This document shows, piece after piece, positions 33,089 to 43,484 of a DNA stretch of 64,000 nucleotides; positions within the stretch are counted from its first letter, which is position 1, and the number at the start of each line of letters is the position of its first letter. Below the pieces are notes generated by a model. That model was not told where the DNA came from and did not search any database. It was given only the letters and a program-made list of their open reading frames with translations. The position numbers and the translations under genes were made by a program. Source of the DNA: Scedosporium boydii (Eukaryota; Ascomycota; Sordariomycetes; Microascales; Microascaceae); assembly GCA_002221725.1 (NCBI GenBank), contig NJFT01000010.1:1-64000 (forward strand). Direction: 5' to 3'.

Positions 33089-34920
33089 ATGGTCTTAATC
33101 CGTTCAATTTTTCTTTGCCTCCAAGCCACGGCAGTGTTCTGCCACCAAGGGTGCCGCGTCATTCCCGGTGACCGAGGTTGGCCAAGCGAGCAGGCCTGGG
33201 ACCAATTAAACAAAACAGTATCTGGAAGGCTGGTAGCGACGGTTCCTGTTGCTTCCACTTGCCACGACCCGAACTAGGACGAAGCCGCCTGCTTGGCCAA
33301 GAAAGAACAGTGGGACTTGGCTCAGACGCAGTAGGTTCCCAACCAAACACCGTTTGCCTTCAACCATCAACGTGGCCGCGACAGCTGACAAGACACAAGC
33401 ATCCATGATGCTGGAGGGCTCATGAATGGGTTCTTCCAGAAAGGCTTCTGCACTCCTTTTACACCACGCTCGACCCCCTGTGAGTTGGGAGACTACGTGC
33501 GGTACTCAATCAACGTTAGCAGCGCCGCAGATGTGGTCACCGGTATTAAATTTGCCAGAGAACACAATGTTCGACTGGTAATCAAAAATACAGGCCACGA
33601 GTTAGTGATATCCAATTTTGTTTCTCTGTGAATTTGTTTAATTATTAATACTAACTTTCCGCCCTCAAGTCTCAGGGTCGAGGCGGCCTCGCGCTTTGGA
33701 CTCACAACCTTAAATCCATCAAAGTCATATCAGACTATAAGAGCTCCGAGTACGAGGGCCCAGCGATGAAGTTGGGGGCCGGGGTGCTATCGGGGGAAGC
33801 AGCCGTGGCCGCACATCAATACGGATACCGTGTCGTTAGCGGCGGTTGCCCGAGCGTTGGTATTGCTGGCGGTTACACTCAAGGTGGAGGGCACTCCAGT
33901 TTGAGCGGCCTCTACGGACTCAGTGCCGACAATGTCCTGGAATGGGAGGTTGTCACAGCAGATGGCCGACACCTCATTGCCACTCCGTCGCAGCATACGG
34001 ATCTCTATTGGGCGCTCTCGGGGGGAGGCGGCGGCAGCTTCGGCGTGGTCTTGTCCATGACTGTCAAGGTGCATGTGGATGGGCCAGTTAGCGGAGGTTT
34101 CCTGTCTTTCAACGACTCCTCGGTCCGGTCGGACACTTTTTGGGATGCTGTGAGTGCATTCCACGACAAGCTTCCAAGCCTTGTCGACGGCACGGGTGCC
34201 TCCATCCTGTACCAGGTCACCAAGCACGTCTTCAATATCCTTGCTTTCCCCTCCTTTCACGGCCCGCCTGATATGGCTTCATTCCTTGCCGACCTACAAC
34301 GGAGAGGTATTGAGTACGTGTGGGTACCTAGTCAATTCGCCAGCTACTTTGATTTCTACGCGGCACATTTCGGCCCCTTGCCGTATGGCGCATTCCCCAT
34401 ATCTACCATAATCACGAGCAGGTTGATACCGCGCCGTGATATGGCTGACCGCTCTGAAGCCATTCATCATGCCTTCCGTTCCAGCGTTGAGAGCGATCGC
34501 TTTTATCTGGCCTGCCTCGGTCTCAACGCGAGCGCAGCGGCACCAGAAAATGCCGTCCTTCCAGCCTGGCGGGAGGCCCTAGCACATTGTATGGTTGTGG
34601 CTCCGTGGGACTGGACGAAACCGTACACCGAGATGGCCACGCACCAAGCTGGACTCGCCGACGTCATTATGCCAGCTCTCGAAGCAGCGACGCCTGGTTC
34701 GGGAGCATATTTGAACGAAGGCAACTTCCAGCAGAAGGACTGGCAGCGTCAGTTTTACGGAGAAAATTACAGAAAGTTGCTCGCTATAAAGGAGAGGTAC
34801 GATCCCGAAGGCTTATTCTATGTCACGACGGGTGTGGGAAGTGAGGCATGGGAGGCTGATGGCGAGGGGCGGATTTGCCCTGCCGAGACACACGAAAGTG
34901 CCGGCAAGGATGAGCTTTGA
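33089..34920 (+). pseudogene. BBE-type FAD-linked oxidase with one premature stop
   Basis: Exons 33089-33330, 33400-33604 and 33670-34920 total 566 codons in one frame. A signal peptide (MVLIRSIFLCLQATAVFC) precedes STCHDP, the usual N-terminus of secreted berberine-bridge-enzyme-like oxidases. Both flavin-linking residues are present: His in KNTGHEL and Cys in VSGGCPSVGIAGGYTQGGGH. The substrate domain and the BBE C-terminal motif YRKLLAIKERYDPEGLFYV are intact. The second intron has a consensus TACTAAC branch site. The only lesion is TAG at 33275-33277 (codon 63), where the family has Tyr in DPxYDEAAC. TAC or TAT to TAG is a transversion, so this is not a RIP-type change. Substrate unknown. 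Confidence 0.82.
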
Positions 34921-35462
34921 TTTTTTTTTTCCTTGGGTAAATGGGCCAAGTTGACTAAAAAGGCATCATATTTTAGTATTCACATAAATTTGGTTAATTA
35001 ATAGCTGCGTATTCCAAGCCTCTTCTCCCTCTCGATTGCTCTCCATCTTGCATTTCCCTGGAGATCACCGGCCGCCGATAGACCTACCGGTCCTCTAATT
35101 CGTATGATATGTATATTTGTATATGTGTATCGTTTCCCAGTTCCCGTCTCCTCCATATTGCCATGAAGTGCATCGGATGTGTTATCCTGACAGTCTTCCC
35201 TGAAGATCGGACACTGCTGGCTGTTGGAGATGGTAGAGTTCCACTCCCGCTCAGCTCCCTCACACGTACATGAACTAGGAGAAAAGACTGTTATCTTAAT
35301 TAGGTTTGCATGAAAATAGCTAATAAATAAACTGGATTAAAGTATCCTGATCTAGAAGTGAAATGGAGCCATTGCCCTCGAATCTCCAATGTGATAATTA
35401 TCATCCGTCCACGATGGGAGTAATAATATGGCGGACCAGCAATGCCTCTACCATCTCAATGT
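34921..35462. other. Gene-free spacer
   Basis: Downstream of the oxidase and of the hydrolase fragment. Somewhat AT-rich, with no open frame of interest. Confidence 0.4.
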
Positions 35463-35618
35463 TTACTTTAGATTCTCCGCCAAGAAGTCAGTGATGACGT
35501 CGTATACTCCCGTCACATTATGATGGAAATTGAAGTTATGGGTGGCATCCGGATGCAAATAGGGCACAAATAGCAGCGCGTTCTTGTACAAAGTTCAAGC
35601 CGGTTCGTCAAAGATACC
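35463..35618 (-). pseudogene. Alpha/beta-hydrolase C-terminal fragment
   Basis: About 50 codons read GIFDEPA, then TGA (35595-35597, where CGA/Arg is likely), then TLYKNALLFVPYLHPDATHN and FNFHHNVTGVYDVITDFLAE to the stop at 35463-35465. The HPDATHNFNFHHN stretch carries the catalytic-His region of secreted fungal alpha/beta hydrolases. It matches in kind the missing C-terminus of the hydrolase relic at 39620-40823. That relic has its own version of the preceding segment (VFEDENARAF), so this is more likely a second copy than its displaced end. Confidence 0.6.
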
Positions 35619-36452
35619 AAGTAACTTCAGCAGAAAACCCGGCAAAGACCAAAGGCTCACAAGCAAAGCGCCAACTAGCCTCATTGCAACGCCAACACCT
35701 CGTCACTTTCTCCACCAGAAGCTTTACCTAGCTCTTAACCTCAAGTTTCCATGGCTCACTTATATTCGCCTTTGGGTCGATGGCGTACGCGTTAAATGTC
35801 GTCAAACCGAGTCACCAGCATAGAGCTAGTACATACCATGATGAGGTACTACAGCTTAAAGTACATATTAGCGAGGTAGGAAATCGTGGCGTTGATATTT
35901 GGCGAGCGGGTACCCAAGCCATCTAGGATAAGCAGGAGATCAAGATCATCAGGGACGGTTTCGATAGTATAAGTCGGCAGAAATATTAGCCACTGTAATC
36001 TCTCCCCGTTCGATGATATACTATGGCGAACAAGCCTGTGCCATAACACCGATTCCAGGTTTCTTCTTACGGGTCTAGAAAGGCAATACAGCAAATACTA
36101 CGGGGCCTCATTAGAGTAGTCTAGATCTGAGATAGACTCAAAGCGCCTAGTGTGCCCGACGAGGAGCTTTAGGACAAGTTTAAACATGATCTCATTGGAA
36201 AGTTTATCCCATGCGTACAAGCTGGCTACATGATTTTCCAGTCCAAGGACCGGAATTTGAATTCATTTCTCAAGTTGAAGACACTATCTGGAGGGTGTCC
36301 AGTTCGATTATATTGGGGACCACAACAGTGTTCTGGATACTAGAAGGCATAGATGGAACTGCACTTCGTATTAATTCCAAGTTACCGACTCTTGATTGAA
36401 ATGGCGTAATGTGATACATCATGTGGTATGATGTGTCTCTCCACATAATAGG
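35619..36452. other. Gene-free region
   Basis: Small frames on both strands (35849-36094 minus, 36211-36399 plus). The first has protein-like runs such as TVPDDLDLLLILDGLG, but no family can be named. Possibly decayed coding DNA. Confidence 0.35.
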
Positions 36453-37901
36453 TTAACCGGCCTGGTAGATCGCGAGCGCAGCCACATGAGGATTCAGAAG
36501 CGTCAAATTATACGGCGTCACGTATAAATCATTGTCCGTCAACGCCAAAAACATAGTCCCATTGACAGCCGGGTTGCCTTCCCATGTATAGGTGCCGGGC
36601 TGGACCGTATACGCTGTCCGATCTTCCAGGCTCACGTTCCTGAGCTCAGTGTAAGTAATGTTGAGTTGCGACACCCACGCTGCGTACCTGGGTCCCTTAG
36701 CCTCCGTAGCTGTGATGTAGCTGTTATTGGGGCCCACGGCTTGGCCAGGTTCGTCCCAGTGGAGGAAGACACGGCGGCCCGCGAAGGACAGGGGGTGGCT
36801 ACGGTTACGGGCCACAGCAGCCTTGCAGTTTTCCCCTACGACGTCGGAGTTGATGCACAGTTCGCCTTCGGGAACATTGGCGGTGGAGAGGGTGTTGGAG
36901 TAGCCTCCCGTTGTTTCGTTCCAGACGTTCTCGCCGTTGATGCGGCCGGGGTTTGGCTGGTTCAGGACATAGAGTGAGGGGAAATTTTGCCAAATGAGAC
37001 GGGTCTGATTCCAAGGGCAACTTGAGATGTAAGGTGCCAAGAGAGTCCAGGCCCAACTTTGAGGGAGGCCGACGGTGTGCCATTCGGGCATGGGGAACTG
37101 GCCGCCGAATTGTCGAAAGGCCATTTGCTGGCGGGCCTCGACCGTGATGCTTTGCAGGAGCATCTGCGCGGCGGGGCCGGAGTTGAGATGTGGCAAGAAG
37201 CCGTACACGCCCGCTTCACCCCAGCGGGTGAGCTTTTGGCTGAAGTCGAGATATTCCTGGACGTTGGATACGGGGTAATTGTAAGTACATTGCCTAGGAG
37301 CCTGGGCCCCGAGCATGTTGGTAACGACCGTTGCGTGGCCGATTTCTTGGTCGGCCATGTGTTGGAGAAGGAACCTGTCTTCGGCCGTGATGCCGGCGGC
37401 CTCGAACTCCTCGACGGAAAATCGTGCCAGACCCCAGTAGAAGAGGTCCAGTTCAATGTATTCCTGGTAAAGCACGAGGGCAAGGGACTGATAGTCAAAG
37501 TCACTCTGAACCCGGTACACGGGAGCAGATCCGTTGGTTCCGAGACCGCCGCTTGGGGTGTAAGGAGCGGGCTGGTCGCCGTGGAGCTCGCCGTCTGCGG
37601 GGTACCTGTACGCATCGGGTCCTGGGGGGAGAGCAGGGATACTCGGGGCCAGGATGTTTGTTGACACGGCCCCGGTTGTCGTTGGCGAGGGTCCTTCATA
37701 AGGACCGTGGGACGTGACGTTGTGATGTTCAACGACGGGTGGGATGAAAGTTGTTCCCGGTATCTCGGTCACCTCGGGGTCAACAGGTGCGGCAAGGACT
37801 GCGCCTAACAAGAGGATGAGGGCGATGAGAGGAATGAAATTTTGCTGCATTTCGATAATGTTGGCGATAAGTTCAGGGACAATGTAGGCTAGAGAGCTCA
37901 C
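36453..37901 (-). CDS. Rds1-like secreted ferritin-fold protein
   Basis: A single exon of 482 residues. A hydrophobic leader (NFIPLIALILLLGAVLAAP) begins after an internal Met at 37850, which may be the true start. A Pro/Thr-rich stretch follows, then a ferritin-like four-helix domain from about residue 130: DFDYQSLALVLYQEYIELDL, FLLQHMADQEIGHATVVTNM and SITVEARQQMAFRQF carry the Glu/His pattern of metal-binding helices. The C-terminal half is a beta-rich extension with several N-glycosylation sequons (NQT, NET, NRS, NNS, NIT, NVS). The family includes the stress-responsive Rds1 of fission yeast. It is the only intact gene in the 31-41 kb relic zone. Confidence 0.88.
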   Translation of the reverse strand: MSSLAYIVPELIANIIEMQQNFIPLIALILLLGAVLAAPVDPEVTEIPGTTFIPPVVEHHNVTSHGPYEGPSPTTTGAVSTNILAPSIPALPPGPDAYRYPADGELHGDQPAPYTPSGGLGTNGSAPVYRVQSDFDYQSLALVLYQEYIELDLFYWGLARFSVEEFEAAGITAEDRFLLQHMADQEIGHATVVTNMLGAQAPRQCTYNYPVSNVQEYLDFSQKLTRWGEAGVYGFLPHLNSGPAAQMLLQSITVEARQQMAFRQFGGQFPMPEWHTVGLPQSWAWTLLAPYISSCPWNQTRLIWQNFPSLYVLNQPNPGRINGENVWNETTGGYSNTLSTANVPEGELCINSDVVGENCKAAVARNRSHPLSFAGRRVFLHWDEPGQAVGPNNSYITATEAKGPRYAAWVSQLNITYTELRNVSLEDRTAYTVQPGTYTWEGNPAVNGTMFLALTDNDLYVTPYNLTLLNPHVAALAIYQAG

Positions 37902-39619
37902 AACGCATTCCCAGCAGAAGGTGAGGTAGATGAAGGCGATTATATACCGATAGCGTGAACCTTTATCCTCACATCTTCTCCACGGGTGTAACAGGCCTTC
38001 GTGCGTCCCCGCTTCCTAGTGAGCAAATTTATATGAATTTCTATTCCATCATCAACCCCTGCATTGACAGAAAAACGCGTCAGAGGACGACTAGAGTCTC
38101 AAATATCGATTGACTACATATGTAATGATGTTGTCATGTATAAGCAGGCATTACAGTTATATTCTCAACCTATTATGCATAGTTCTGACACCGGGTTGTG
38201 TGTGTGTGGATGCGTGCAAAATGCCGACTTCGAGCTAAGGTTCTGGGGGCCGGAACCACTAACATTGAGGCTCCATTGACGGACTGATTGCTTGGATAAG
38301 GTTGGAATTGGTGGGAGTTAGAGCCCGACATGTCTGCACCTTGAGTGGTCCAATCGGGAGCTCAACCATGTTTTCTGCTTTAAGCTCTCCAGACACCTTT
38401 CCGATAGTTCAATGTCGCGGCGTAACTCTTATGAGTCAATTAGTTAGTAAACAGAGCAAAGGTCCGAGTAAACGTCACGATTAAGCTCTATTGATGTCAT
38501 CTGTGTATCCAAGCATGTAGTGATGTCGATGTAAATCGAATTCTTTGCTCTCCTGCTACTCTCAAATGGTGTCATGATGCCTCCTTTTACGCTACCTTGC
38601 AAGGTTCAACCGCCACCGCTGAATATGCACCCAATCAACCATATACTAATAGTGGAGGTCGAGGCGGGTCTCTCTAGCGTCCCAATACGTGTGGAGGTGT
38701 ATTATGCACATGGTTATCCCAACACCGCCGTCGGTGTCGTCGACAGCGATCCTCGTTAGGGGGAACGAGGGCTGATCGCCAAGGCTCACCAGGGACAGAA
38801 ACAAAGGTATTTTTTATTTTATTTTGGTACTTCCATGCCGACGTCTCTGTGAACGCGAATGAGCTAAAATCTGGCGGTCCACTGATGATGCCGAAATAAG
38901 AGAAATCAAGGAGCGGGCTACACATGCATCCTCTAAGTTCTTGACTGGACTGCAGGCTCCGATTGTATCTGCTCGACTCTAGTTTTTCTAGGTCGGTTTC
39001 TGCCCGCTGATAACAGTCCTGTAATAAAATAATCACATAAGCTTCTATTCTGTGTCCCAGAAAAGGGCGTTTGGGGCCATAACTGTGCTTATATTTCAGC
39101 ATATACGTGGATTCTGGGATTGATCAACTCAGAGCCGGTCTCAGGGAGATAGAGCTATTTAAGAAGTAATAGTGAAGTTGATTCTATATCTAATACTAGA
39201 GAGGGCTTTAGATGATTAGGGGTCGGGGGGAGAGAGTTTATATACTATAAGGAAAATAAATAGGTCTAATTAATAAGAATATACCTATAGTATCCAGTAC
39301 TAGATTTGAAAGGTATTAGAGAGTGAGTATATAAGGTATTGAAAGTGTCCTCGGGCCTAAGATTTAGGACCTCTGTTACTCTTGATATAGAAGACTCTAA
39401 AGTTAATCTCCTAATTAAGGCTTTGATAATATGTATATGTACGTAGACAGGAACTAATAAGGGATGATTGAAAACCCAGAATTCAGCCTAGCATGGTTGG
39501 GGGTGGTCTGCTCAGCTAAAGTCGTGAGCAGAGAAGCTGAGCAGGACTGGCGAGTGCTGATGCAAGGCTGAGCCAAAGCTGAGCCGGGATACGAGGGACC
39601 CCGAAAGGGGCCACTTGCG
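37902..39619. other. Gene-free region with AT-rich patch
   Basis: The first part is the promoter side of the Rds1-like gene. At about 39130-39470 the DNA is AT-rich with TATA-rich words, like a small RIP-mutated insertion, but I could find no boundary repeats. Frames such as 38674-39102 are unsupported. Confidence 0.4.
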
Positions 39620-40823
39620 CTAACCAAAAGCTCGCGCATTTTCGTCTTCGAATACCAACAGCCATTGCATTTACCGTCGCATAGGATGTAGTCATCACTT
39701 CCTGTAATGGCAAGGGCTGGTCCTGTAAAGTTGCTAGCATCTGCTCACGGAAACATTGTCAGTACGTCTAGCAACAGCGCAGAGGACGAGTAGAATAGAA
39801 ATCAACTCTCCCCCAACTTACCGTAGTTACCCCCATTGCCTCGAGGGAACGTGTAAAACTCGGCAAAGCCGAAAGATTGCTTAGCTTCCTCAGCAAAGTT
39901 GGCGGTTTCGACGTCGTAAAAAGATTGCTTGAAGGACCTGCATCTTGATGTGAGCTTGGACTCGATCATTCCCTTCCCAAAGAAGCACACTCACGTTTAA
40001 TCTGCGCGAACTTGTCCACCCAGGTCAGGTATCCGTTATCTCATTGCCCATATTTCTTATTTTGTAGCTTTGTGATTCTCGGAACGAATCTCCGGACCAG
40101 ACCATTGAGATTAATGCCCGTGGTATTGAATCCGATAGCAGTCAAGACCACAGCATCCGCGATCTCCGGGCTTGAGGCGACGGCCGCATGAGTGATGTAA
40201 CTTCCGAAACTGAAGCCCATCAACGCCAGCCTTTCTGGTTTCCCGATTGCCTCAGTATACTCACCGCTCCTCACCAGTTTCGACAGCTCTTTCAAAATGT
40301 CCACATGGATATTGATTTAGTTGACAAACCCGGAGATCTTTTGACTCGATCCCTGGCGTAGCCGGTCGTAGAAGAACATGGAATATCCCTGGTCGACGGC
40401 GAACTGGACAAAATTTTACTCTTCCGGACGGAACGGCGAGTTCCAATGGGAGCGCGCTTGTCCAATGCCGTGGGTGGCTAGGAGGATTGTCTTGGACTTG
40501 GCGGTGAGATTCTTTGGCGAACCGAAAGAAGCGGCGATTTCGTAGGTAACTTGCTCCACGACGGATCCGGTGATGGGAGATTGAGTATCGGGGTTTTGAC
40601 GAGTCATGGCAGCTGCCAGGAAGTCGACGAGATCGTAGTCAGTCTCCCATTTCGGGAAAGCGAATTGGAGGACCTTAGGAGCGACAGACACGGGAACCAT
40701 GAACTCGGTGCAGTCTGCCATCGGAGGGTAATAAGTTTTGGGTGTGTGGCCAGAGCAAGAGCTTTTGCCATGTGCCAAAGCAAGCCATGGAAGGGCCAAA
40801 AAGGTGCTTCGTAGGATGCCCAT
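39620..40823 (-). pseudogene. Secreted alpha/beta hydrolase relic with RIP-type stops
   Basis: The frame opens at 40823 with a signal peptide (STFLALPWLALAHGKSSCSG) and an alpha/beta-hydrolase domain with nucleophile elbow LALMGFSFGSY, followed by the acid-residue region GPALAITGSDDYILCDGKC. Three in-frame stops interrupt it: TAA at 40416-40418 and TAA at 40317-40319 (both fit CAA, C to T) and TGA at 40041-40043 (fits TGG, G to A). Further introns near 39990 and 39820 can be placed, but the frame decays after VFEDENARAF, and the catalytic-His C-terminus is absent here. All stops are of the RIP type although the surrounding DNA is not AT-rich. A C-terminal fragment of the same family lies at 35463-35618. 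Confidence 0.72.
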
Positions 40824-41943
40824 GACGAATTGTATCAGGTAAGGCTAAGAAGGAAGGGGTCCAATATCAATAAGGAAAGGGGAGTCTGGTGCGCCTGTGG
40901 GTGGCAGCGTTGTTCGAAGTTCGAACGATGCGATTGATTCTGAGGCTGCTCTTCGCGATTCTCAAGTTTCTAAGTGCACTTTTCATTACCTTTTTATACT
41001 CTCTTCTCTCTTCTCTCTTCTCTCTTCTCTCTTCTCTCTTCTCTCTTCTCTCTTCTCTCTTCTCTCTTCTCTCTTCTCTCTTCTCTCTTCTCTCTTCTCT
41101 CTTCTCTCTTCTCTCGTCTCTCTTCGCTGGGTGGCGCTGCGATTCAACCCTGACGTTATATTGCGGCTGACATGGTACCCGTGCATCGAAATTTCAGAAG
41201 AATACAATCTCAATGTCAATGTTGTCAAGCAGGTCATTGACGCTTGCAATCCGGTATATCCCGCAGGAGTGCGTGCTCACATCCGGCCCACGAACTTCTC
41301 TCAACATGCGTGGTACCTGAGATTAAGGCTGGGCTTAGAGTTGGACTATTCAGCAGGGCCGCAGGGTGATGTGTATTTGCTTCGCCCTAATCCTCCGGCG
41401 GTTTTCGGCGGAAGACATGTAATGGCTGCAGTTTGGACCACGACGCCAAAGCCGTCGGCGGAGTAATCTTCCAATAAATAACTTGTAGGATTGCGCCCAG
41501 TAAGAGGCCACCCCGTTCCAACCCGAATTTGGCCAATGAATGAGAAAACATGAGCAGTGTCAGGCTCTACCAGACGTATTTCATCTCCGCCGACGCTCCG
41601 CCGTGAATATTTACGAATGCGCCGGCCAAACAGGGATGCATTTGATCGATTTCGAGATGACCGAGCCAATTGGCCAAACTACGAGGAAGCCACTGTTTCT
41701 AGATAGTGGCCAAATCCCGCCAGGCTCATTGCTTTGTCCCAACTGTGCTACTTCTGTATCATGCGACTTAGCTCGTAGGTGCGAGTGCGATTTGCGTCGC
41801 CTTCCCTGTTTAGATATAAAGTTTCGTTTAGCTCTGGCCCTTTTTTACCTACACGTACCGTCGTTTCATCTTCTCATTTCACACTTTCATCGCAATTTGA
41901 AGCACTCCCAATCATTTTTATCATTCTAAGCCCACCAAATCGT
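40824..41943. other. Gene-free region with CT-rich satellite
   Basis: Upstream of the hydrolase relic (-) and of the DUF1223-like gene (+). Apart from the heptamer array (40999-41115) there is nothing firm. The frames through the array are repeat artefacts. Confidence 0.45.
40999..41115. repeat. TCTCTTC heptamer tandem array
   Basis: About 17 near-perfect copies of the 7-base unit TCTCTTC, a strong strand asymmetry (pure pyrimidine on the plus strand). The array ends in a CTCGTCTC variant near 41113. Confidence 0.92.
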
Positions 41944-42451
41944 GATGGCAGGTATCGTGAAATCGCTACTGAAGCTCTTCAAACGCAAGAAGGCACCCCC
42001 TCTGGCTTGCTACATGGCTCTTGATCAAGATGAGGATCATGTGCACACGGCCGCGTGCTTCCTAAAAATCGAGCCTCTTGCACTTGCAGAGCTGTTTCAA
42101 GCGCAGGGCAGCGAGTCTTGCCCTCCTGCCATACCTGGAATCCCCGAGTCCACCAATGATCCTAACGTGCATCTGGTCACGTACGACGTCACTTACTTTG
42201 ATCACTTGGTCAAGGATCCCTTCGCATCTCCGCGCTGGGATCAGCGTCAGAAGAACTACGTTAAGAAATGGGGACGGGACAGATTGTACACTCCCATGGT
42301 GGTAGTGAATGGCATTGCGGACGGCGGATCAGGAGGGGGCACGAAAACTGAGATCGCTTTCCGTAGGTTGCACACCTGGCTAGCAGGTGTGTCCACTTGT
42401 CTTATTCTGCGGTTTGTCACCGCTCTGGGCCTACATAAGGTCGGCCCGTGA
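41944..42451 (+). CDS. DUF1223-like (thioredoxin-fold) protein, truncated
   Basis: The frame encodes 168 residues. A basic N-terminus is followed by the DUF1223 hallmark region AELFQAQGSESCPPAIPGIP and VHLVTYDVTYFDHLVKDPFA, then RWDQRQKNYVKKWGRDRLYT and PMVVVNGIADGGSGGG. In this family the first motif normally has a CxxC-like cysteine pair in E-LF-xxQGCxSCPPA; here only one Cys is left (SESCPPA). The sequence after KTEIAF departs from the family and ends early, with no C-terminal beta region downstream. It is probably a truncated gene; a missed intron at about 42388 (GTGTGT) is an alternative. Function unknown. Confidence 0.55.
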
Positions 42452-43484
42452 CAAGAGGCTTCCTGGGCGCCTCTTGCCCAGACCCTCGAAATACGGTGAA
42501 TATCAAGTAGCTATAAAGAGACAAGCGGGGATAGTCCACTCTCAAAAGTATTTGTACGGGCACACCGCTTCCCTTCCACTCAAGGAAGGGAACGGGATAT
42601 GGATGGGAGACATACGGCATTTAACCTCATAAGTTCTGCCGGCTTCACGTCACGCCCTAGCCACTCATTCCAGCCAACTTAACACCAGAGACGGCCCTGG
42701 TTTGTCCTACCCAGTAAGAGCATAAGTCGCAGACGCGAAGTTTGACATGCCCTTAGCCATGATCACACTATCACTTCAAGCACGTCAGTCGAGGACGGTA
42801 GGGTGTTTAGTAGCATAATGGCTAGCGCTAGAGAACAAGCTTCGCCATGCCCAGCCGAACCCAGAGCAACACCTTGTTTTGAAGTTGCTAAGCTGAATAG
42901 GAGGCATTTCCGGACGTTTCGAGGCCATACTCTTACGAACTTAAATGAACACCCATAAAAGGATTACATCGGCGTAATGGGATGCGGAAACGCCCCTGTG
43001 ACGCCCATGATGCATGATGGAGGGCGTACCCACTCGATAGAGCCAGGAGCACGGTCGAGACTACGGGCCAAGTTTTTCCCGATCTGCCATTTTCAATCCT
43101 ATAACACATAGCCCTCTCTGAGTCTGTGGTAGGTGTAGGTGTCCGTATTCGCAATGATGAGACTTTTCCACATCTTGTCAACCTGGCTGCGCTTGGGCGT
43201 GTGGCAGAGGGGTTAAATGAAAAGGGGGCTATGACTAGAGTCCTGCCTGCAAACCTGTTCTGGTAGAAGCTCCCTTTTATGCTTTAAACTCGACGGAAAA
43301 ATATGAAAAGAGGAGAAGAAAAGACTCTCCTTTATCAATTCTATATCACCTGAAATTCCTTCCGATCGTTAGTTCCTAGATTACACTGCACGTAGGCGAT
43401 AAGCAGATAGGACACAGGGGTCTCAGATCGCTGGCGTAGACTCGTCTCTGTTGACTCTCCGTTAAAGTTGCCCACGAAGATAAA
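42452..43484. other. Gene-free region of 1.0 kb
   Basis: Lies between the 3' ends of the DUF1223-like gene and the dehydratase. No gene, repeat or RNA was recognised. Confidence 0.45.

Noticed and set aside
39130..39470. AT-rich patch as another RIP-mutated solo LTR
   Set aside because: The composition fits, but no terminal TG...CA pair with a 5-bp direct repeat could be found.
35463..40823. Reading the two hydrolase pieces as one gene split by a 4-kb insertion
   Set aside because: The larger relic already contains its own version of the segment that starts the smaller one (VFEDENARAF versus GIFDEPA), so two copies are more likely.
40889..41249. Leu/Ser-rich and Arg/Glu-rich frames through the CT array
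   Set aside because: These are translations of a heptamer microsatellite, not genes.
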